Positions 42,269 through 50,531 of a stretch of 64,000 nt of DNA are shown here, piece by piece. Every line of letters starts with the position of its first letter. Position 1 is the first letter of the stretch. The notes under the pieces were generated by a model, which saw nothing but the letters and a program-made list of their open reading frames with translations, was not told where the DNA came from and ran no database searches. The position numbers were made by a program, and so were the translations under genes. This DNA is from CAVPTL01 sp963708725 (GTDB taxonomy: Bacteria > Actinomycetota > Thermoleophilia > Gaiellales > JAICJC01), in the NCBI GenBank assembly GCA_963708725.1, contig CAVPTL010000006.1:124001-188000 (forward strand), in the 5' to 3' direction.

Positions 42269-42875
42269 GCACCTCCCGTCGTTGCTCCAGTTTCAGGAGC
42301 CATGTGTTGAACCACCCGATCAGCTCGGCGTGGCCGGTTGTGATCTCGCTCAGGCGCTCGACGTCGACGCCCTGGGTGAACGTCATCACCAGAGCCACCG
42401 CCGCCTCCAGCGGCAGCTCCTCCTCGGTGAGTCCATACTCGTCCTGGGCCTGGGCGAATGCTTCGCGCAGCACACCTCGCCACGCATCGTTGACGCCGGC
42501 CACTCGGGCACGAAGCTCGGGCCGGTTCCAGCCGAGCGACTGGAGCTCGAGCCACACCTTCGCGTACCCGCCGGCCAGGTCGGCTTCCATGTACTCCATC
42601 GCCTGTAGCCACTTCTCCCGAAACGGCGCGGCGCCGGCGTACATCGCCCGCTGGCGCTCGATCAGGCGATCCGTGAACCGCTCGAGCACCGCCACCATCA
42701 GCTCCTCCAGCGAACCGAAGTGGTGGTAGACGAGACCCTGATTGACCCCGGCGGCGCGCGCGACTCGGCGGGTCGTGAGCCCATCGCGGCCGTCGCTCAC
42801 GAGCAGCCGCTCGGCCGCGTCCAGCAGCGCCTCCGCGCCGCCGCCCCAGGCCACACGCTGTGTTTGCGTCGCCAA
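42252..42875 (-). CDS. TetR/AcrR-family transcriptional regulator
   Basis: 207 residues, TTG start. N-terminal helix-turn-helix: ALLDAAERLLVSDGRDGLTT, RRVARAAGVNQGLVYHHFGS; a helical ligand domain follows. Two 14-bp TAGTC...GACTA palindromes lie 10-40 bases upstream of its start, the expected place for autorepression. The operon it leads (SnoaL-like protein, hydrolase-GT fusion) is the evident target. Confidence 0.92.
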   Translation of the reverse strand: MATQTQRVAWGGGAEALLDAAERLLVSDGRDGLTTRRVARAAGVNQGLVYHHFGSLEELMVAVLERFTDRLIERQRAMYAGAAPFREKWLQAMEYMEADLAGGYAKVWLELQSLGWNRPELRARVAGVNDAWRGVLREAFAQAQDEYGLTEEELPLEAAVALVMTFTQGVDVERLSEITTGHAELIGWFNTWLLKLEQRREVHDGDN

Positions 42876-42884
42876 GCCAACTCC

Positions 42885-42915
42885 TAGTCGGACGACTAAT
42901 CTAGTCGATAGACTA
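42885..42915. promoter_or_regulatory. Tandem TetR operators
   Basis: TAGTCG-GA-CGACTA (42885-42898) and TAGTC-GATA-GACTA (42902-42915) are two 14-bp palindromes sharing the TAGTC half-site, with centres 17 bases apart, directly upstream of the TetR gene. They are the best operator candidates in the window. Confidence 0.75.
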
Positions 42916-42935
42916 ACACACCGTCGACCCGAACG

Positions 42936-43907
42936 CTAAACGCTCGCCGCCAGCCGAGCCTGCGGGCGCAGCGTCTGGCGAAGGGTGGCGACCAGGTCGC
43001 GCTGGATCACGTCGAGAAAGACGCGGGAGACGGCGTCACCGCCGTTGTAGATCTGTTCGAACGGTCCACGTGGCAGCACGAGCAGCAGCGCCCGTTCGCG
43101 CGTGATCGCGGTCACGGGCGAGGGCAGCCCGTCGATCAGGCTTTCGTACCCGAACGCCTTGCCCGGGCCTGCGAGGCCGACTCGGATCCGCCGCTCGCCG
43201 CGCACCAGCACCTTCTCAACGGCGCCGTTGATCGTCAGGTAGCAGGCGGTCGAGGGCGCGCCTTCGACGAGGAGCGTGCGGCCCGCCGGGCACATCGCGT
43301 ACTTCCCCGAGGTCAGGAATCCCCACAGCGCGAGCGAGTCGAAGTCGTGGAAGGTCGCCAGCCGCCGAACGTACTTACTGTCGGGCGGGCCGCAGTACTC
43401 CAGATCGGCGAATGCACGCTCGGCATCCTCGACCGGCGGCCCCCCCAGGTCACTGGGAAGTGAGGCGGTGAGATCCAGAAGCTGGCTGCGATGGCGGGCA
43501 ACGAGCAGTTCCGCGAGCCGGTGCTTGAGCGTGAACGATGACGGCACGTGGCGGGCAAGGAGTGCGGTGAAGTCGGCTTGGCTGAGTACCAGCAGGGAGG
43601 TGTTCTCGGTCGCGCGCACGCTCATCGAGTGCTCGCCGCCGTCGAGCAGCGCGAGCTCGCCGACCATTTCGCCGGGGCCGGCGCGCGCGACCTGCACCTC
43701 GCGGTTGCCCGAGACGCGGAGCGACACCGCAAGTCCTCCGTCGACCACGAACGCCATCTCGTGCGCTCGCTCGCCCTGGCTCCACAGGGGCTCACCGTAG
43801 CCCAGCTGTTTGCGACGAAGCATCCCTGCCAGCTCGGCCAGGTCTGCATCGTCTCGGCCTTCGAACAACGAAACGGTGGCGAGGAACTCGGTGGTGGGGT
43901 CAGACAT
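42936..43907 (-). CDS. Protein with two cyclic-nucleotide-binding domains
   Basis: 323 residues. First cNMP-binding domain ~10-125 (LGYGEPLWSQGERAHEMAFV, GPGEMVGELALLDGGEHSMS with the GELALL phosphate-binding cassette). Second ~195-310 (CPAGRTLLVEGAPSTACYLT, GPGKAFGYESLIDGLPSPVT, where the Arg/Glu of the cassette are altered). There is no HTH or kinase domain, so it looks like a sensor or scaffold. Its ATG overlaps the stop of the class II amidotransferase gene, so the two are co-translated. Confidence 0.85.
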   Translation of the reverse strand: MSDPTTEFLATVSLFEGRDDADLAELAGMLRRKQLGYGEPLWSQGERAHEMAFVVDGGLAVSLRVSGNREVQVARAGPGEMVGELALLDGGEHSMSVRATENTSLLVLSQADFTALLARHVPSSFTLKHRLAELLVARHRSQLLDLTASLPSDLGGPPVEDAERAFADLEYCGPPDSKYVRRLATFHDFDSLALWGFLTSGKYAMCPAGRTLLVEGAPSTACYLTINGAVEKVLVRGERRIRVGLAGPGKAFGYESLIDGLPSPVTAITRERALLLVLPRGPFEQIYNGGDAVSRVFLDVIQRDLVATLRQTLRPQARLAASV

Positions 43908-44820
43908 CCAGGTCGCGAGTCTCGAATTCGAGTCCGGTGGGGGTGAGCTCGGCGGTCAGCATCGAGTACTCCGGCACCTCGAGCCAGCTCGAATGCTCGG
44001 TCGTGAGCGGCTCGGAGGCGATGATCACCGAATGCGGAGACTCGCCTGCGGTCATCTGCCAGCTGTCATATTCCCTGGCGTACTGGTCGCCGATGGCATA
44101 CCACAGGCTCACGAACGGCAGGTCGGTCTCGAGCATCTCGTCCTGAGGTGGATACCAGCCGTAGTCGAATGAAAACCGGGTGGCGATGACGGTGCGGCCG
44201 GTGCTGAGCAGCAGGTTCACGGGCGAGGAGGTATCGATGCCGTGGTCGTCGCGAACCGTCCGCAGGATCCTGAGCGCAGCGGCGGTCGCATCGGCGAGCT
44301 CGGCGGTCTCGGGCGCCCCGTACGGGTCTTCAAGCTGCGAGAGGACGAGGGCGTAGATCCATTCCGAGTCGGTCGTGCCCTCGATCCGCTGCGCCAGCTC
44401 GGGTCGCACATGGTCGACGAGTGCATAGCGCATGCGGGCGAACTGGCGCAGGTGCCCGTTGTGCGCGAGCACCACGTGGGCGCCGGGGAACTGGAAGGGG
44501 TGCAGATTCGTGTCGGCCACCACCGCCTCGTCGGAGTAGGTGACCCCGCGCACGTGGGCGATCAGGCAGGTCGGGGCGACCTTGGCGGAGAGCAGCCGCA
44601 GATTGCGGTCAAACGACGGCAGGGTGGTCGTGCGGTAGCTGAACGGCGCGTCCGGTCGCAGCGAGGTTGGATCCCAGGCCTTCATCCCGAATCCGGCGAG
44701 GTTCAGGAAGGTGTTCATCATCTGTGGGCTGTACGACTGCCGAACGAGACTGTTGTCGGTGTCGAACAGGAGATGCTGCATCGGGAGCGCCGCACCGAGG
44801 TAGGCCAGGATCCGGCACAT
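43900..44820 (-). CDS. Class II glutamine amidotransferase (EgtC/YafJ-like)
   Basis: 306 residues. The nucleophile is Cys2 (MCRILAYLG), exposed after Met removal. Other N-terminal hydrolase residues: FSYRTTTLPSFDRNL, AHVRGVTYSDEAVVADTNLH, PGAHVVLAHNGHLRQFARMR, EGTTDSEWIYALVLSQL. This is the YafJ/EgtC-type stand-alone amidotransferase, acting on a gamma-glutamyl compound or other amide. No ergothioneine genes are nearby. First gene of a two-gene operon with the double cNMP protein. Confidence 0.88.
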   Translation of the reverse strand: MCRILAYLGAALPMQHLLFDTDNSLVRQSYSPQMMNTFLNLAGFGMKAWDPTSLRPDAPFSYRTTTLPSFDRNLRLLSAKVAPTCLIAHVRGVTYSDEAVVADTNLHPFQFPGAHVVLAHNGHLRQFARMRYALVDHVRPELAQRIEGTTDSEWIYALVLSQLEDPYGAPETAELADATAAALRILRTVRDDHGIDTSSPVNLLLSTGRTVIATRFSFDYGWYPPQDEMLETDLPFVSLWYAIGDQYAREYDSWQMTAGESPHSVIIASEPLTTEHSSWLEVPEYSMLTAELTPTGLEFETRDLDV

Positions 44821-44890
44821 GCCCCCAATCGTACCCGGTGATGGGACATCCCCGGACGGTGATATTTTTCGGCAAAGCCGAGGAGGGTTC

Positions 44891-45064
44891 GTGAAGCAAT
44901 TCAGGTGTGGCGACGTCGTTCCGGGCTGCGAGTGGGTCACCCGAAACGACGACGAGACGGAGCTGTTCGAAGACATCCATTCCCACGCTCGCGACGCCCA
45001 CGGGATGGACGAGGTGCCGCCCGAGGTGCTCGAAGCGATCCAGGGCGTGATTACCGAGGTTTAG
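44891..45064 (+). CDS. DUF1059 small protein
   Basis: 57 residues from a GTG with a GAGGAGGG ribosome site. MKQFRCGDVVPGCEWVTRND, IHSHARDAHGMDEVPPEVLE match the small DUF1059 family (Cys7, Cys13, paired His), likely a compact metal-binding fold. Function unknown. It is convergent with the Cds1-like gene, stops overlapping by 14 bases. Confidence 0.9.
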   Translation: MKQFRCGDVVPGCEWVTRNDDETELFEDIHSHARDAHGMDEVPPEVLEAIQGVITEV

Positions 45065-46139
45065 CTTCGGGCTCCGGCACGGGAGTCGCGCCGGTTTCGA
45101 GAAACGTCTCGATCGCACGCGAATATGGTGCGAGTTCGAGCGCCTGTTCGGCGATCCAGGAGTCGCTGTAGTAGGTCCCGGCGTATCGGTCGCCGCCGTC
45201 GCAAATCAGCGTCACGACGCTGCCATGCTCGCCGCGGGCGAGCATCTCCGAGACCAGGGTAAACGCGCCCCAGACGTTGGTTCCGGTCGAGCCTCCAACG
45301 CTGCGCCCGGTGCGTTCGGTGACCAGTCGCATGGCCGCGATCGACGCCGCATCGGGCACCTGGATCATCCGATCCACGATGTCGGGAAGAAACGACGGCT
45401 CGACTCGCTGGCGGCCGATGCCTTCGATCCGCGAGGGCCGCCCGGTGAACGTCTGCGGGTCGCCGCTCCACGCGGAATAGAAGATCGAGTCCTCGGGGTC
45501 AACCACACACATCTGGGTGTGGTAGCGGCCAAAGCGGGCGTAGCGCCCGATCGTCGCGCTGGTGCCGCCGGTGCCCGCGCCCACGACGATCCACCTGGGG
45601 ATGGGATGGCGTTCCAGCTCCATCTGGGTGAAGATCGACTCGGCGATGTTGTTGTTGCCGCGCCAGTCGGTCGCACGCTCGGCGAACGTGAACTGGTCGA
45701 GAAAGTAGCCGCCATCCGTTGCTGCGAGCCGCTGGGCCTCGTCGTACATGGTGGTGGGGTCGTCGACCAGGTGGCACACCGCTCCCTGTTCTTCGATCAG
45801 AGCGAGCTTCTCGGGGCTGGTGGACGCCGGCATGACGGCGATGAACGGCAGCCCGAGAAACCGTGCGAAATACGCCTCCGAGACGGCGGTCGAGCCACTC
45901 GAGGCTTCCACGATTGTCGTTCCCTCGACGATCCAGCCGTTGCACAGGCCGTACAGGAAGAGCGAGCGCGCGAGCCGATGCTTCAGCGATCCGGTGGGAT
46001 GCACCGACTCGTCCTTGAGGTAGAGGTCGATGCCCCATTCCTCGGGCAAGGGGAATGCGTGCAGGTGCGTGTCGGCCGAGCGGTTGGCATCCGCTTCGAT
46101 GCGACGCACAGCCTCATCCGCCCAGTCTCTCGAAGTCAC
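45051..46139 (-). CDS. PLP-dependent cysteine synthase/desulfhydrase, Cds1-like
   Basis: 362 residues from GTG. Fold-type II PLP enzyme: KDESVHPTGSLKHRLARSLF with the Schiff-base Lys in SLKHR, TTIVEASSGSTAVSEAYFAR as phosphate loop, VVGAGTGGTSATIGRYARFG, and VGGSTGTNVWGAFTLV near the end. The layout and length are those of the mycobacterial Cds1 (Rv3684) group that releases sulfide from cysteine, rather than CysK/CysM. With the SQR-like and DmdA-like genes it adds to a sulfur-handling tone of this part of the window. Confidence 0.87.
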   Translation of the reverse strand: MTSRDWADEAVRRIEADANRSADTHLHAFPLPEEWGIDLYLKDESVHPTGSLKHRLARSLFLYGLCNGWIVEGTTIVEASSGSTAVSEAYFARFLGLPFIAVMPASTSPEKLALIEEQGAVCHLVDDPTTMYDEAQRLAATDGGYFLDQFTFAERATDWRGNNNIAESIFTQMELERHPIPRWIVVGAGTGGTSATIGRYARFGRYHTQMCVVDPEDSIFYSAWSGDPQTFTGRPSRIEGIGRQRVEPSFLPDIVDRMIQVPDAASIAAMRLVTERTGRSVGGSTGTNVWGAFTLVSEMLARGEHGSVVTLICDGGDRYAGTYYSDSWIAEQALELAPYSRAIETFLETGATPVPEPEAKPR

Positions 46140-46174
46140 CCCTACAGTTTGCTCTATCGCGACGGTTCTATGCG

Positions 46175-46480
46175 CTACGCACTCACGGCGACGCCGTTAT
46201 CGACGAGCGCCGAGACCTCCGCGAAGCGAACCGTCGGCTCAGCGCCGTAGAACTCGATGATCTGCTGGCTGAGTTCCGGCGTGAAGAATTCGCGGGCCGC
46301 CTGCTCTGAGTCCCACACGTAGGTATTCGTGACCGTTGCGGCCTGCTCGTCCCACATGAACACCTTGCTGCGCAGGCCGGCCATGCCTTCGAACATGGGC
46401 GCCGCTTGCTCGGCGACCGCGTTAGCGCGACTGCGGTCGAGGCTCTCGCTGGGCCCGATGGTGACGATGACGCCAATCAT
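46175..46480 (-). CDS. Small ferredoxin-fold (ABM/YdhR-like) protein
   Basis: 101 residues. Dimeric alpha-beta-barrel pattern: MIGVIVTIGPSESLDRSRAN, FEGMAGLRSKVFMWDEQAAT, TNTYVWDSEQAAREFFTPEL, VRFAEVSALVDNGV. It resembles antibiotic-biosynthesis-monooxygenase/YdhR-type proteins. Substrate unknown. Palindrome copy 6 lies upstream, between this gene and the SDR fragment. Confidence 0.75.
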   Translation of the reverse strand: MIGVIVTIGPSESLDRSRANAVAEQAAPMFEGMAGLRSKVFMWDEQAATVTNTYVWDSEQAAREFFTPELSQQIIEFYGAEPTVRFAEVSALVDNGVAVSA

Positions 46481-46530
46481 GGATCCTCCCCGGTCTCGTG
46501 GCTAAAGCTGCAAAGCCCATCATCCCACAC

Positions 46531-46563
46531 GGTGAATAACGGTGCCAGGCACCGCTATTCACC
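46531..46563. repeat. Palindromic gene-border repeat, copy 6 (33 bp, one mismatch)
   Basis: Arms GGTGAATAACGGTGCC and GGCACCGCTATTCACC around a central A. It lies in a divergent gap, 66 bases before the SDR fragment. Confidence 0.93.
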
Positions 46564-46629
46564 TTGACGGTTCCCGGTCGATGAGAATGCCGCAGTCTCG
46601 CTCGATGCATTCGCTGGTACGGTCATCGA

Positions 46630-46827
46630 ATGGAAGCGACCGGACGGGTGACCCTGATCACCGGGGCAGGACGTGGGATCGGCCGTGCGACCGCGCGGAC
46701 GCTTGCAGCGCGCGGCGAGCGGGTGATGGCGGTCTCGCGGACAGAGCGCGAGCTGGTGGATCTTGCCGCCGAAACGGTCGCGATCAACGGCAGCGCGATC
46801 ACCGTCGCCCTGGGTGGGGTGTGGTGA
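46630..46827 (+). pseudogene. SDR N-terminal fragment
   Basis: 65 residues. TLITGAGRGIGRATARTLAA is the SDR Rossmann motif (TGxxxGxG) and RVMAVSRTERELVDLAAETV the next strand and helix. Normal SDRs are ~250 residues; the NAD-binding completion, the catalytic Ser-Tyr-Lys and the C-terminus are missing. The frame ends in GTGA, which is the start of the DmdA-like gene, suggesting a deletion that joined the two. It might still be translated to couple the next gene. Confidence 0.75.
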
Positions 46828-47936
46828 GCTCGGTGGACTACTGGATTCGCCGCTCACCGTTCTTCGAGGGCACCCGCCGGGCCGGGTGCGAGCGGTTCTC
46901 GTTCGCCAACCACATGTACCAGCCGGCGTCGTTCGGCGGTGATCAGCTCGAGGCTTACTGGAAGCTGATCAACGACGTCACGTTGTGGGATGTCGGCACC
47001 GAGCGCCAGGTCGAGATCACCGGGCGCGATGCGTTTGCCTTCACCAACATGCTCACGCCGCGCGACCTGCACAAGTGTCCGGTTGGTCGCGCCCGGTATG
47101 CACTGATCACCTCGGAATCCGGCGGGATAGTGAACGATCCGGTGCTGCTTCGCCTCGCCCAGAACCATTTCTGGCTGTCGACATCTGACAGCGACCTGCT
47201 GCTGTGGGCCAAGGGAGTGGCGGTCAACTCGGGGTTCGAGGTCGAGATCGGCGAGCCCGACGTCTCGCCGGTGCAGATCCAGGGCCCGAAGGCGGCGGGC
47301 GTGCTGGAGGCGCTGTTCGGCGATCGTGTGCGGCTGGCGCCATACGAGCTGACCGAGACCGAGCTCGACGGGATACCGGTACTGGTCTCGCGCACGGGCT
47401 GGAGCGACCGGGTGGGATATGAGATCTTCCTGCGCGACTCGCGCTTCGGGGATGCGCTGTGGGATCGGATTCTGGCGGCAGGTGAGCCGTTTGGAATGGC
47501 CGTCACCGGCCCGTCAGACGCGAACCGGGTGGAAGCCGGCATCCTGGGATACCGCTGCGATATGGATCTCGACACCAACCCCTACGAGGTTGGTCTGGGG
47601 CGGCTGGTCGACCTCGATACGGAAGACGACTTCATCGGCAAGGCGGCGCTTCGGAGGATCCACGAGCAAGGGATCAGCCGAAAACTGGTCGGCGTGGTGA
47701 TCGCCGGCGAGCCGCTCCCGGTGGCGTTCGAGGATCGCTGGCCGGTGCGCGCCGAGGGCACCGAGATCGGCTACATGACAGTGGCCGTGCATTCCCCCCG
47801 GCTCGATCGGAACATCGGCTATGCGATGCTCGAGATCGGGCACTCCGAGCTGGGTACCGAGCTCACGGTGGACGCTCCCTGGGGGCCGGCGACCGCCACC
47901 GTGGCCGAGAAGCCGTTCATTCAGCCTGAGAAATAG
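46824..47936 (+). CDS. DmdA/GcvT-like aminomethyltransferase-family protein
   Basis: 370 residues from the GTG at 46824. GcvT fold: YWKLINDVTLWDVGTERQVE, ITGRDAFAFTNMLTPRDLHK, PVGRARYALITSESGGIVND, WLSTSDSDLLLWAKGVAVNS, DVSPVQIQGPKAAGVLEALF, GWSDRVGYEIFL, then the C-terminal barrel (GTEIGYMTVAVHSPRLDRNI). The LWDV-ERQV and RDL-KC blocks resemble dimethylsulfoniopropionate demethylase (DmdA) more than glycine-cleavage T protein. A folate-dependent demethylase is likely; the exact methyl donor is open. It starts on the stop of the SDR fragment. Confidence 0.82.
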   Translation: MSSVDYWIRRSPFFEGTRRAGCERFSFANHMYQPASFGGDQLEAYWKLINDVTLWDVGTERQVEITGRDAFAFTNMLTPRDLHKCPVGRARYALITSESGGIVNDPVLLRLAQNHFWLSTSDSDLLLWAKGVAVNSGFEVEIGEPDVSPVQIQGPKAAGVLEALFGDRVRLAPYELTETELDGIPVLVSRTGWSDRVGYEIFLRDSRFGDALWDRILAAGEPFGMAVTGPSDANRVEAGILGYRCDMDLDTNPYEVGLGRLVDLDTEDDFIGKAALRRIHEQGISRKLVGVVIAGEPLPVAFEDRWPVRAEGTEIGYMTVAVHSPRLDRNIGYAMLEIGHSELGTELTVDAPWGPATATVAEKPFIQPEK

Positions 47937-47991
47937 CGGCGCGGCCCGTAACGTTCTCGGAACGAGTTGGGGTTAGGCTCGACCCATCACC

Positions 47992-49242
47992 GTGAACGCG
48001 AATCCACGCCGTGCTCCGACACCGGTGAGCGGTCCGACGCCGCCGGTGCTGGCGATCGCCGCGACCGCTCTGGGCGGGGTGGTGGTGGTGTTGCTGGCCG
48101 CGGCGGTGGCGCTCGGCGAGATGGCTCATCAGTCGGTCGTTTCGAGCGCTGCTTCCGGCGCGCCGCTGATCGTCGCGTTTCTGGTCGTGGGAGTGGTGGT
48201 GGCGCGACGCCAGCCCCACCATCCGATTGGCTGGATGCTGCTCGGGATGGCGCTGTTCTTCATGGTCACCGCCGACGCGTCGACGTACTCGGTGCTGGAC
48301 TACCGCGACCACCGGGGGCTACCGCTCGGGTGGCTGGCCGTGGTGCTCCAGCCGTCGTGGGCGCCTGCGATCGTGCTGTTCGGGGTCGCGATCATGCTGT
48401 TTCCCGACGGCAACCTGCCGGCACGCCGGTGGCGCTGGGTGATGTGGGCATACCTCAGCCTCGCCGCGGTGTGGGTGTTCGGCGCCTTTGGGATCTCTGT
48501 CGCCGCGGTCATCGAGGGCCACGTTCACGTCACATCGGGTGGGGATCTGACCACGCTTGATCACGCAAGAGGCCGTGACGCGTGGTGGGCCGACGTCCAG
48601 AACCTGTACTTCCTGGCGTTTGCGGCGATCTTGCTGGGCTGGCTCGTCTACCAGATTCCGCGCTTTCGCCGAGCGACCGGAGAGCGACGCCAACAGCTGA
48701 AGTGGCTGATGGGTGGTGGGGCGGTCGCGGTGATCTGCGGTCTGATCGCGGTGTCGGGAGGTGCGGCGGGTGGCGTCGCCATTGTCGGGGTCACCGCGCT
48801 GCCGTTCAGCCTTGGCATCGCGATCCTCAAGTATCGCCTGTACGACATCGACGTCATCATCAGAAAGACGTTGGTGTACGCGACGCTCGTCGGGATGCTC
48901 GCGGTGGTGTATCTGATCGGCGTCTATCTGATCGACGAGTTGCTGCAAACACTCACCGGGCAGTCGAGCGCCCTGGCGGTGACCATCTCGACGTTGGTGG
49001 TGGCTGCTGCGTTCCAGCCGCTGCGAACCCGCATTCAGCGAGCGGTTGACCACCGGTTCTATCGTCAGAAGTACGACTCGGCAACCACATTGGATGCGTT
49101 CACCAGCAGGCTTCGCGAGCAGATCGACCTCGATGCGCTTCATACCGACGTGCTCGACGTGATTCAGGCCACGGTTCGCCCAGCCCACGCAAGCATCTGG
49201 CTGCGACCGCCCGACAAGGGCGATCGCTCGTCACCTTCCTGA
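47992..49242 (+). CDS. Seven-helix sensor-like membrane protein without kinase
   Basis: 416 residues, GTG start. Hydrophobic segments: LAIAATALGGVVVVLLAAAV, PLIVAFLVVGVVVARR, IGWMLLGMALFFMVTADAS, APAIVLFGVAIMLF, SLAAVWVFGAFGISVA, YFLAFAAILLGWLVYQI, and two near GAVAVICGLIAVSGGAAG. Then the conserved LKYRLYDIDVIIRKTLVYAT and AVDHRFYRQKYDSATTLDAF. This is the membrane-plus-GAF-like front part seen in many actinobacterial sensor kinases. The dimerisation and ATPase domains are absent and the protein ends shortly after SIWLRPPD. It may be a natural sensor or a kinase that lost its C-terminus. Confidence 0.78.
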   Translation: MNANPRRAPTPVSGPTPPVLAIAATALGGVVVVLLAAAVALGEMAHQSVVSSAASGAPLIVAFLVVGVVVARRQPHHPIGWMLLGMALFFMVTADASTYSVLDYRDHRGLPLGWLAVVLQPSWAPAIVLFGVAIMLFPDGNLPARRWRWVMWAYLSLAAVWVFGAFGISVAAVIEGHVHVTSGGDLTTLDHARGRDAWWADVQNLYFLAFAAILLGWLVYQIPRFRRATGERRQQLKWLMGGGAVAVICGLIAVSGGAAGGVAIVGVTALPFSLGIAILKYRLYDIDVIIRKTLVYATLVGMLAVVYLIGVYLIDELLQTLTGQSSALAVTISTLVVAAAFQPLRTRIQRAVDHRFYRQKYDSATTLDAFTSRLREQIDLDALHTDVLDVIQATVRPAHASIWLRPPDKGDRSSPS

Positions 49243-49333
49243 TCCCATCGGTCTCGGAACCGCCTGTCATACTTCGGCCACTATCGAGGCGCTCCCGAGT
49301 TCACCCCGAGTTCATATCGTCGGCGCGGGACCT

Positions 49334-50503
49334 GTGGGTCTCATGTTGACGGCGCTGCTCCAGTCGATGGATGGGGTGACTGTCAACCTGTACGAAAAGC
49401 GACGCGAGTACACGCGCACGCGCATGGTTCGGCTGGCGCCGTACCTGGTGGCGGATTCGGTCGAGAGCTATAGCAGCGACCATATCGATGGGGAGACCGT
49501 GGCGGCCGTGTTCGACCCCCCAGAGCTCGACCAGAGCCTCGAGTTCAGGCGGTCGATCGCACCGGATCTGATGGCGCTGCTACGTGGATGGTCGCAGGGG
49601 TTTTGTCCACTCAACGCGATCGAACGTTCGCTCAGCGACCTGATCGACGAACGCGGTCTGGAGACGGTTACGCGTACGGTCGGGATCGTGTCTGAGGACG
49701 ACGCGGTCGCGATGCTCGAGCCGGGAGACATCCTGGTGGACTGCTCGGGCTGCGGCTCGCTTCTCCGTGACCACCTGTTGCCCAGCTCGTTGGCGGCAGA
49801 TGATGACGCAAACACGCTCAACATCAGGCTCGAATATGCGCTTGTGATCACGTTTCTGTACGGCCAGTCGTATGAATGCAACGAATACTGCAAGTACTAC
49901 AAGAACGTGGACAACGTGCACTACAAGTTCATTCCGGCGGTGCACCGCACCTACTACGACGGCAACATCAGCCACGTCACCGGTATCGTCAACATCACGG
50001 CTGAGGACTATGCGGCGATGCCGCCGCGGTTCGACGGTGAGTGGCTTCGAGGCAACTTCCCGGGGGTGGCTGAGTCGATGGATCGGTTCATCGACAAGGT
50101 CAAGATGGAGACTCAGGGTGAGCTGGTGGGCGATCTCGAGATCGTCCGGATCCCCCTGAACCTCTACCGTGCTCGAAACTCGACCAGCCGGCACTGGCGC
50201 ACAGAGGGGCCGCGCGACCACCCGTTCGTCACCACTCCGGTGTTCCTGCTGGGTGATTCGGCGATCGGCTCGCCCTATTTCCAGTCGATCTCGCTGGGCT
50301 TCGAGTGTGCGATGTTCCTCGCGGGGCTGATCGGAGAGCGGCATGAGCTACCGCTGCGAGACGTGCAAGACCGCTACGAGCTGCTCATGTACAAGCAGTG
50401 GCTACGGGTCTACATGCGCAGCAAGATGATCAAACACAACAAGGATCTGTTCGAGCACGTCGACGACAAATACGCCCTGCTGGAGCGCCTCCACATCTAC
50501 TGA
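49334..50503 (+). CDS. FAD-dependent oxidoreductase/monooxygenase-like, no canonical start codon
   Basis: The formal start (GTG 49334) falls inside the FAD motif. In the same frame upstream the codons read SSPRVHIVGAGPVGLML, i.e. the GxGxxG fold begins at about 49316, yet from the preceding in-frame stop (TGA 49160-49162) to 49334 there is no ATG, GTG or TTG. The rest is a good flavoprotein: VNLYEKRREYTRTRMVRLAP, GDILVDCSGCGSLLRDHLLP, VFLLGDSAIGSPYFQSISLG (the GD FAD-ribityl motif) and a long helical tail. Either a rare start codon is used or the 5' end is damaged. TGA stop lies in palindrome copy 7. Confidence 0.7.
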   Translation: MGLMLTALLQSMDGVTVNLYEKRREYTRTRMVRLAPYLVADSVESYSSDHIDGETVAAVFDPPELDQSLEFRRSIAPDLMALLRGWSQGFCPLNAIERSLSDLIDERGLETVTRTVGIVSEDDAVAMLEPGDILVDCSGCGSLLRDHLLPSSLAADDDANTLNIRLEYALVITFLYGQSYECNEYCKYYKNVDNVHYKFIPAVHRTYYDGNISHVTGIVNITAEDYAAMPPRFDGEWLRGNFPGVAESMDRFIDKVKMETQGELVGDLEIVRIPLNLYRARNSTSRHWRTEGPRDHPFVTTPVFLLGDSAIGSPYFQSISLGFECAMFLAGLIGERHELPLRDVQDRYELLMYKQWLRVYMRSKMIKHNKDLFEHVDDKYALLERLHIY

Positions 50504-50531
50504 ATAAATGGTGCCAGGCACCATTTATTCA
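50501..50531. repeat. Palindromic gene-border repeat, copy 7 (31 bp, perfect)
   Basis: Arms TGAATAAATGGTGCC and reverse complement around a central A. Its left end is the TGA stop of the flavoprotein gene and its right end, read on the minus strand, is the TGA stop of the DUF4118 gene. Confidence 0.96.
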
